NCBI GenBank assembly: GCA_009778425.1
Contig: WRJU01000201.1
Location: forward strand, 1 to 10,676
Direction: 5' to 3'
DNA: 10,676 nucleotides
DNA from: Pseudomonadota bacterium
GTDB taxonomy: Bacteria; Pseudomonadota; Gammaproteobacteria; Burkholderiales; Rhodocyclaceae
Position 1 is the stretch's first letter, and each line of letters starts with the position of its first letter. Both the position numbers and the translations under genes were made by a program. Under the pieces are notes generated by a model. That model made no database searches. It saw nothing but the letters and a program-made list of their open reading frames with translations, and had not been told where the DNA came from. Of this stretch, positions 6,451-10,676 are shown one piece after another.

Positions 6451-7761
6451 TTACGCCGCCGCGTTGTTGCCCATCAGATCGTCAAAGGAAACAGCCTTGT
6501 CGTTGGTCTTGACCTTGGAGCAGACCCACTCCACGACATTATCCTCTGTCACGACCGCTTCCGCCCCGATCAGGCGCTCAGGCTGGGCATAATACCAACG
6601 GATCAGTTCCGAAGGGTCTTCGTAGCTCTGTGCCATTTCCTGTATCAGGGCACGCGTCTGCTCTTGCTTGGCGCGCAGATCGTTATCCTTGATCAACTCA
6701 GCCATGATGAGGCCGAGCTTCACGCGCCGCATTGCCCGGTCGGTAAACCACCCCGGTTCCACCGGTATCTTTTTGGCTCCCATGCCGCGCGCTTCGAGTT
6801 CGCGGCGGGCATTCTCGGCCAGTTGTTCCGACTCGGAGAGCACCAGCGCCTTGGGCGCTTCAATCGGCGTAACGGCAAGCAGGGCATCCAAAGCCTGATC
6901 TTTTACTCTTGCCTGGATGCGCTGTTTGACTTCGCGCGTGAGATTGTCCTTGATTTCCTGGCGCAGCTTGGCAATGTCGCCATCGGCCACGCCGAGCGCC
7001 TTGGCAAAATCGGAGTCGACTTCCGGCAACACCGGCGCTTCGACCTTTTTCACCGCCACTTCAAACTGTACCGTCTGCCCGGCCATGTTCTTGGCGTGAT
7101 AATCCTCCGGGAAGGTCAGGTCGAAAGTCTTGCCCTCGCCCGCCTTGAGGCCCATCACATTCGCGTCGAAATCTTTCAGCATCGACCCTGCGCCGAGCAC
7201 AAACGGGAAATCCTGCGCCTGCCCCCCCTCGAACGGCACACCGTCCTTGCGTCCGGTAAAGTCGATCACCACCCGGTCGCCACTGGCAGCGGAGCGGTCG
7301 GCCTCATCGAAACGGGTACGCTGCTTGCGCAAGACCTCAAGCGTTTTATCGACTTCGGCCTCACCAACTTCCAGCACCGGGCGCTCGATCTCACACCCGG
7401 ACAGATCGCCAACCACGACTTCCGGATAGACCTCGAACACGGCGCTGAACTCCAGCGCCCCTTCCGCAGCGGCTTCTTTCGGTTCGATCCGGGGCTGGCC
7501 GGCTACGCGCAGGTTCTGGGCACGCACCGCTTCGCCAAAGGCTTTTCCCACGGCAGCCTCGATAGCTTCGGAACGGGCTTGCGGCTCGTAAGCGCTAGCC
7601 ACGATCTTGAACGGCACCTTGCCTGGGCGAAAACCCGGCATTTTCACCGTGCGGGAAAGTTTTTTGAGGCGGGACTCGACATCCTTGTCAAGGTCCGCCA
7701 GGGTAACGGACATGTCGATACGGCGCTCCAGCGCGTTCGCGGTTTCCTGATTGGTTTGCAT
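6451..7761 (-). CDS. tig: Trigger factor (ribosome-associated chaperone and prolyl isomerase)
   Basis: Trigger factor docks at the ribosome exit tunnel, shields nascent chains and catalyses prolyl cis-trans isomerisation. The 436-residue product matches the family. The N-terminal ribosome-binding domain has the signature GFRPGKVP at 43-50 (the family's GFRxGKxP loop). An FKBP-type domain spans about 161-240 (GDRVVIDFTGRKDGVPFEGG onward), and a long helical C-terminal chaperone domain follows to the Ala-rich end. The chosen ATG aligns with the usual family N-terminus and is preceded by AGGA. It heads the block, with a candidate promoter about 95-120 bp upstream. Downstream clpP, clpX and lon are the standard bacterial neighbours. 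Confidence 0.97.
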   Translation of the reverse strand: MQTNQETANALERRIDMSVTLADLDKDVESRLKKLSRTVKMPGFRPGKVPFKIVASAYEPQARSEAIEAAVGKAFGEAVRAQNLRVAGQPRIEPKEAAAEGALEFSAVFEVYPEVVVGDLSGCEIERPVLEVGEAEVDKTLEVLRKQRTRFDEADRSAASGDRVVIDFTGRKDGVPFEGGQAQDFPFVLGAGSMLKDFDANVMGLKAGEGKTFDLTFPEDYHAKNMAGQTVQFEVAVKKVEAPVLPEVDSDFAKALGVADGDIAKLRQEIKDNLTREVKQRIQARVKDQALDALLAVTPIEAPKALVLSESEQLAENARRELEARGMGAKKIPVEPGWFTDRAMRRVKLGLIMAELIKDNDLRAKQEQTRALIQEMAQSYEDPSELIRWYYAQPERLIGAEAVVTEDNVVEWVCSKVKTNDKAVSFDDLMGNNAAA

Positions 7762-7855
7762 GCAAACGATCCTGATGAGAAGTGAGAAGTCAAGACAAAA
7801 GATGCTGGTGCGGCTTCATCGGCAAAGCCAAACCGGCCTCTTCAGCAAAACTGAC

Positions 7856-7884
7856 ATTCTATACCGGGTTGGGGGCTGTCTCCA
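7856..7884 (-). promoter_or_regulatory. Candidate housekeeping promoter of tig
   Basis: On the - strand, TGGAGA (7884-7879; four of six bases match TTGACA) and TAGAAT (7861-7856; five of six match TATAAT) are separated by 17 bases, the ideal spacing. Transcription would start near 7849 and give a leader of nearly 90 nt before the tig ATG. The -35 overlaps the left end of the TrbC-like remnant read on the other strand. Sequence match only; moderate confidence. Confidence 0.5.
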
Positions 7885-8349
7885 GATTCAATTCGGTATT
7901 TGATGCTGTACAAGCAGGCGCAGAAAGCGGGTGCGGTGTTGATATTGCGTGGCTTGCGTGATCGGCTAGGCACAAAAGGCACACTGACCAAAACATGTGC
8001 CTACATGATGCCCGTCGCCAAGACGGGCGCTGCCGTGCAGATCGACCCGGAAGCATTTGGACGCTACAACGTGTCGACCGTACCCACGTTTGTGATGGTG
8101 ACGCCCCAAAAGGACGGCTGCAACCAGGACTCTTGCGAAGGCCAGTTTACTTCCCTGGTGGGGGACGTGACGCTCGACTACGCGCTTGAATATTGGTCAA
8201 GCCAAGGGGGATGGGTTGGTCAGCAGGCTGACATGTTCCTCCATCGGCTTGAGGGGGATAAAAATTTCCAGTTCGGGTTTCGCCAGTATTCTCGGCTTGC
8301 CGCAATCAGCACGATGCGCCAGCCTTGGTTTTTCAAACTGTTTGATTGA
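7876..8349 (+). pseudogene. TrbC-like F-type conjugation pilus assembly protein, probably a 5'-truncated remnant
   Basis: TrbC of F-type transfer systems is a periplasmic thioredoxin-fold protein needed for pilus assembly. The frame contains blocks I recognise from that family: LSPDSIRYLMLYKQAQKAG then LILRGL, AVQIDPEAFGRYNVSTVPTFV (the VPTF cis-proline region of the fold), and GDVTLDYALEYW near the end. The family's conserved part normally has a signal peptide and further residues upstream. Here homology-like sequence begins near 7876, the frame is closed by a stop at 7852-7854, and the only starts are TTG 7900 or ATG 7903 inside the domain. No signal peptide or good ribosome-binding site is visible. 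The C-terminal tail after HRLEG (about 25 residues) may be non-native. No other tra/trb genes are present, so it is probably a decaying fragment of an integrated conjugative element. A short expressed protein cannot be excluded. Confidence 0.6.
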
Positions 8350-8387
8350 TTGCAAGCCGGGACGGTTTCGATTGCAAGGCGTTACCC

Positions 8388-10676
8388 CTACCAGCGCCTC
8401 ATGATGCCCACCTCGGCGGCGTGGACGGTCGCCCGGTCATAAATTTTCGCCTCATAGTTCAGGTAGAGCAGCACGTCGCCACGGTTGTTCAGCTTCCAGC
8501 CTCCACTCAGCCCCGGATTCCAGTAGTTCCGTCCAATCCGGCTCCCCCAGATGTCCGCCTTCGGTTGATTCGGCATTGTGCTGTTGGTAAATCGCGCGCC
8601 GACCGACGGATATTTCTGACCATCAAGCTGCATCGCGTACTGAATCCTGGGTTTCAGATAAAGCCCGTTTTGAAGATTCAGCTCACCATTCAGGCCGAAG
8701 CGGAACATCGCCCGTTTCATCGAGGCGGCGTTATAGATCAGAGAACTTTCGCCTGCGGATTCCTTGTAGCCGCGCATCCAGGCTTTTTCAAAATCCAGGG
8801 CGACGACGGGCAACACCCGGATGTTCTGCCGCAGCGGTATCTTCTGAGTCAACTCGATGCTCGCGGCCAAGGCGTTACCGCTGGTGTGGCCATTCAAGCG
8901 CTCGAAAAACGCTCCATAGAAACCCGCAGGGGATGCCGGAAGCGACACGGTACGCCGGAGGTCATACTGTTGGTACGAATAACCAAGATAGGCTTTCAAA
9001 TCGAGGAGATTCGTCAATCGCGTCATGTTGTACAGGCCGAATTCGTAATCATCCGCTGTGGCCTTGCCGGTATCCTGGCTCAAACGCGGACTGGTGTACT
9101 GGAACGTCACCCCGCTGATCGAACGCGGGAGGAGCGGGGCATCCATGCCGAGCGCAAACCCGTAGCGGTTGATCCTGAAACCGTGGGCATTGCCGTCGTT
9201 CCGGATGTTTTCGCGCCCGGTAATGAGTTCGCCCCACGCCCGTGGCCGAGGCAGGCCGCCACGATCGTTATCGTGGGATGAAACAGCCCGCAAAATGAAA
9301 CCCGAATCGAGCGAGAGCCGGTTGAACGGATGCCGCCACGGTTCCTTGAATGCCAGGAAGAAAGCATTCGGTGTCAAATCGCCATGAATCTGATCCAACT
9401 GTTTGCCCACTTCCCGATCAGACCAACTCGTATCGGAGAGCCTGTCGATCAAATTATGGATGCTGGAATCCCTGTTTGCGACGAACCAATCCAGGGTTTT
9501 CGCAATTTCATGTTGGTTATGGCTGGCGGGAAGGCTGGCAAAGCCGTTGTTCGGGTCGTAGGAGAACCCAAGCTGGAACAAGTCACCGTTCCATCCTCGC
9601 TGCTCCAAGGTATAGCCACGGGGGAGGCCGTAATAATTCAGGGTGAACTTGGCAGAAGGGTCGCCCACAACCCCCACGCTCGACGCATCTATGACCGTGA
9701 TGGGATCGTTGCCCACTCGCGGGCTGCTCCAGAAATCCACTTCGACTTTCAGGTTGGCCGCCGGGTCGATGTTCACGGTTCCACCACCCTCGACTTTGAC
9801 CAGGTCGCTGTCGCTGTTGCTGTACAGTGCGCGAACATAAAGGTTGCTCCCCGCCTCGAACGTCAAGTCGCCCTTGACCGTCAGAGGCACACCCAAATTC
9901 AAGCCGGTGGGCTTCAGCGTCCCACCCAACTCGATGGTTCCGCCGCCTGATAGCGCACCGATAGTTCCTATCCCGGAGAGCGCCGCGCCGGTTTTGACAT
10001 GGAACTGCGCCGTGTCGCCGAAATCGCCGGCAACATCGAGCGTTCCGCTGGAAACGGTCACATTGCCAGCGAAAGCAGATGGTGAGGACGGCGTTTCAAG
10101 CCGCACGGTTCCCGTGCCCGTTTTGTTGAGCGCGGCCAGGGTCGACCCGGTCAGATCGCCGGTGTAGGTAAGCGCCGCGCCACCAGTTGCGCCAAGGCTG
10201 CCTGTGACGCCATCGGCGATCTTAATGTCATTGGACAGCGTGACACTGCTCAAAGCCTGAAGCGCGGAATTACCGATGAAGTGAATACCGCTTCCGCCGT
10301 CATCGAGTTGGTTTGCCCGCGTAAACTGCACCATGCCGCCGTACAGTTCGATGCCTTCCTTGAACAGATTGCCGCCGGTGTTGGTAAACGTCAGCGTACT
10401 GTCGCCGTATTTTTGCAGCTTGCCGGTTTCGCTGAGGCTGCCAGCATAATCGCCGAATGAGGAAGCCTTATCCGCTGTGATGCCACCTGCACCGCTCAAG
10501 GTATAGTTTCCGCCGGACGTGTCGGCTCCATCGGTGTTTTGTCCGACGACGAGGCCGCTCACGACGATTTTTGCGCCCAAGGGGCTCAAGTTTGCGGGAA
10601 GGTTGATCTTGAACGAGCCTGCCCCGGAAATGTAGACCTTGTCGCCGGGCAGGAATTGGCGCTCGTGATTTCCGCT
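8388..10676 (-). CDS. Autotransporter (type V secretion) with PATR passenger and C-terminal beta-barrel; 5' end outside window
   Basis: The frame is open from the window edge to a TAG at 8388-8390, giving 762 residues without a start; internal TTG or ATG codons are not credible starts. Residues 1 to about 350 are Gly/Ser/Thr/Asn-rich beta-helix passenger. They include PATR-like units (autotransporter-associated beta-strand repeats) near 79-125 and 176-219, with patterns such as LNKTGTGTVRLE and FAGNVTVSSGTLDVAG. A helical linker near 385-440 contains NQHEIAKTLDW and QLDQIHGDL. From about 478 to the end lies a roughly 285-residue barrel of alternating hydrophobic strands (AWGELITGRENI, GLYNMTRLTNLLDLKAYLGY, GLYLKPRIQYAMQL). 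The protein ends RRW, and a terminal aromatic is the usual outer-membrane assembly signal. I see no cysteine, as is common for autotransporters. The passenger should be exported across the outer membrane; its adhesive or other activity cannot be read from what is visible. Confidence 0.9.
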   Translation of the reverse strand, partial: SGNHERQFLPGDKVYISGAGSFKINLPANLSPLGAKIVVSGLVVGQNTDGADTSGGNYTLSGAGGITADKASSFGDYAGSLSETGKLQKYGDSTLTFTNTGGNLFKEGIELYGGMVQFTRANQLDDGGSGIHFIGNSALQALSSVTLSNDIKIADGVTGSLGATGGAALTYTGDLTGSTLAALNKTGTGTVRLETPSSPSAFAGNVTVSSGTLDVAGDFGDTAQFHVKTGAALSGIGTIGALSGGGTIELGGTLKPTGLNLGVPLTVKGDLTFEAGSNLYVRALYSNSDSDLVKVEGGGTVNIDPAANLKVEVDFWSSPRVGNDPITVIDASSVGVVGDPSAKFTLNYYGLPRGYTLEQRGWNGDLFQLGFSYDPNNGFASLPASHNQHEIAKTLDWFVANRDSSIHNLIDRLSDTSWSDREVGKQLDQIHGDLTPNAFFLAFKEPWRHPFNRLSLDSGFILRAVSSHDNDRGGLPRPRAWGELITGRENIRNDGNAHGFRINRYGFALGMDAPLLPRSISGVTFQYTSPRLSQDTGKATADDYEFGLYNMTRLTNLLDLKAYLGYSYQQYDLRRTVSLPASPAGFYGAFFERLNGHTSGNALAASIELTQKIPLRQNIRVLPVVALDFEKAWMRGYKESAGESSLIYNAASMKRAMFRFGLNGELNLQNGLYLKPRIQYAMQLDGQKYPSVGARFTNSTMPNQPKADIWGSRIGRNYWNPGLSGGWKLNNRGDVLLYLNYEAKIYDRATVHAAEVGIMRRW

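Noticed and set aside
6418..7785. 455-codon open frame on the + strand antisense to tig
   Set aside because: The tig reading frame on the other strand has all family motifs; the antisense product has no recognisable domain and is a codon-bias shadow.
7777..7791. Tandem GAGAAGT units upstream of tig
   Set aside because: Only two short copies in the leader region; no regulatory meaning can be supported.
8348..8378. Nine-base direct repeat GATTGCAAG (8348-8356 and 8370-8378) between the TrbC remnant and the autotransporter
   Set aside because: Too short and with only two copies; no insertion sequence or integrase lies between or beside them, so it is not supported as an attachment site or target duplication.
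8346..9281. 311-codon open frame on the + strand antisense to the autotransporter barrel
   Set aside because: The - strand frame is clearly a beta-barrel with a proper terminal aromatic residue; the antisense frame shows no domain.

Overview
The window looks like the chromosome of a betaproteobacterium, probably in or near Rhodocyclales/Nitrosomonadales. The base composition is fairly GC-rich. The conserved run trigger factor - clpP - clpX - lon - HU - tRNA-Val is typical of that class. This placement is inferred from protein character and gene order, not from a database search.

Left part (1-1436, + strand): the end of a flagellar export-gate operon, with the C-terminus of fliP, then complete fliQ and fliR. 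Together FliP, FliQ and FliR form the membrane gate of the flagellar type III export apparatus. A C/G-rich inverted repeat of a dispersed-repeat type lies between fliQ and fliR.

Middle (1465-7761, - strand): a protein quality-control block. In transcription order it holds tig (ribosome-bound chaperone), clpP and clpX (the ClpXP protease, genes about 25 bp apart), lon (a second ATP-dependent protease), hupB (nucleoid protein HU) and tRNA-Val(UAC). A very good match to a heat-shock (sigma-32) promoter sits in the 100-bp clpX-lon gap, so lon probably has its own stress-induced transcription as well as any read-through from clpX. The tRNA is followed by a strong intrinsic terminator that separates it from the convergent fliR. 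The ppiD gene that often follows HU and tRNA-Val in related genomes is absent; flagellar genes lie there instead.

Right part (7762-10676): an accessory-looking segment. Divergent from tig lies an orphan, apparently N-terminally truncated TrbC-like reading frame (F-type conjugation pilus assembly) with no other transfer genes in the window. Convergent with it is the 3' part of a large autotransporter gene on the - strand, with a beta-helix passenger containing PATR-type repeats and a complete C-terminal outer-membrane beta-barrel. Its 5' end lies beyond the window. The tig promoter candidate overlaps the left edge of the TrbC remnant, so the boundary between conserved core and variable DNA falls almost on that promoter.

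I see no CRISPR array, transposase, integrase, phage gene or toxin-antitoxin pair, and no convincing new system. The best leads are the lon heat-shock promoter with its embedded perfect palindrome, and the TrbC remnant at the tig junction.
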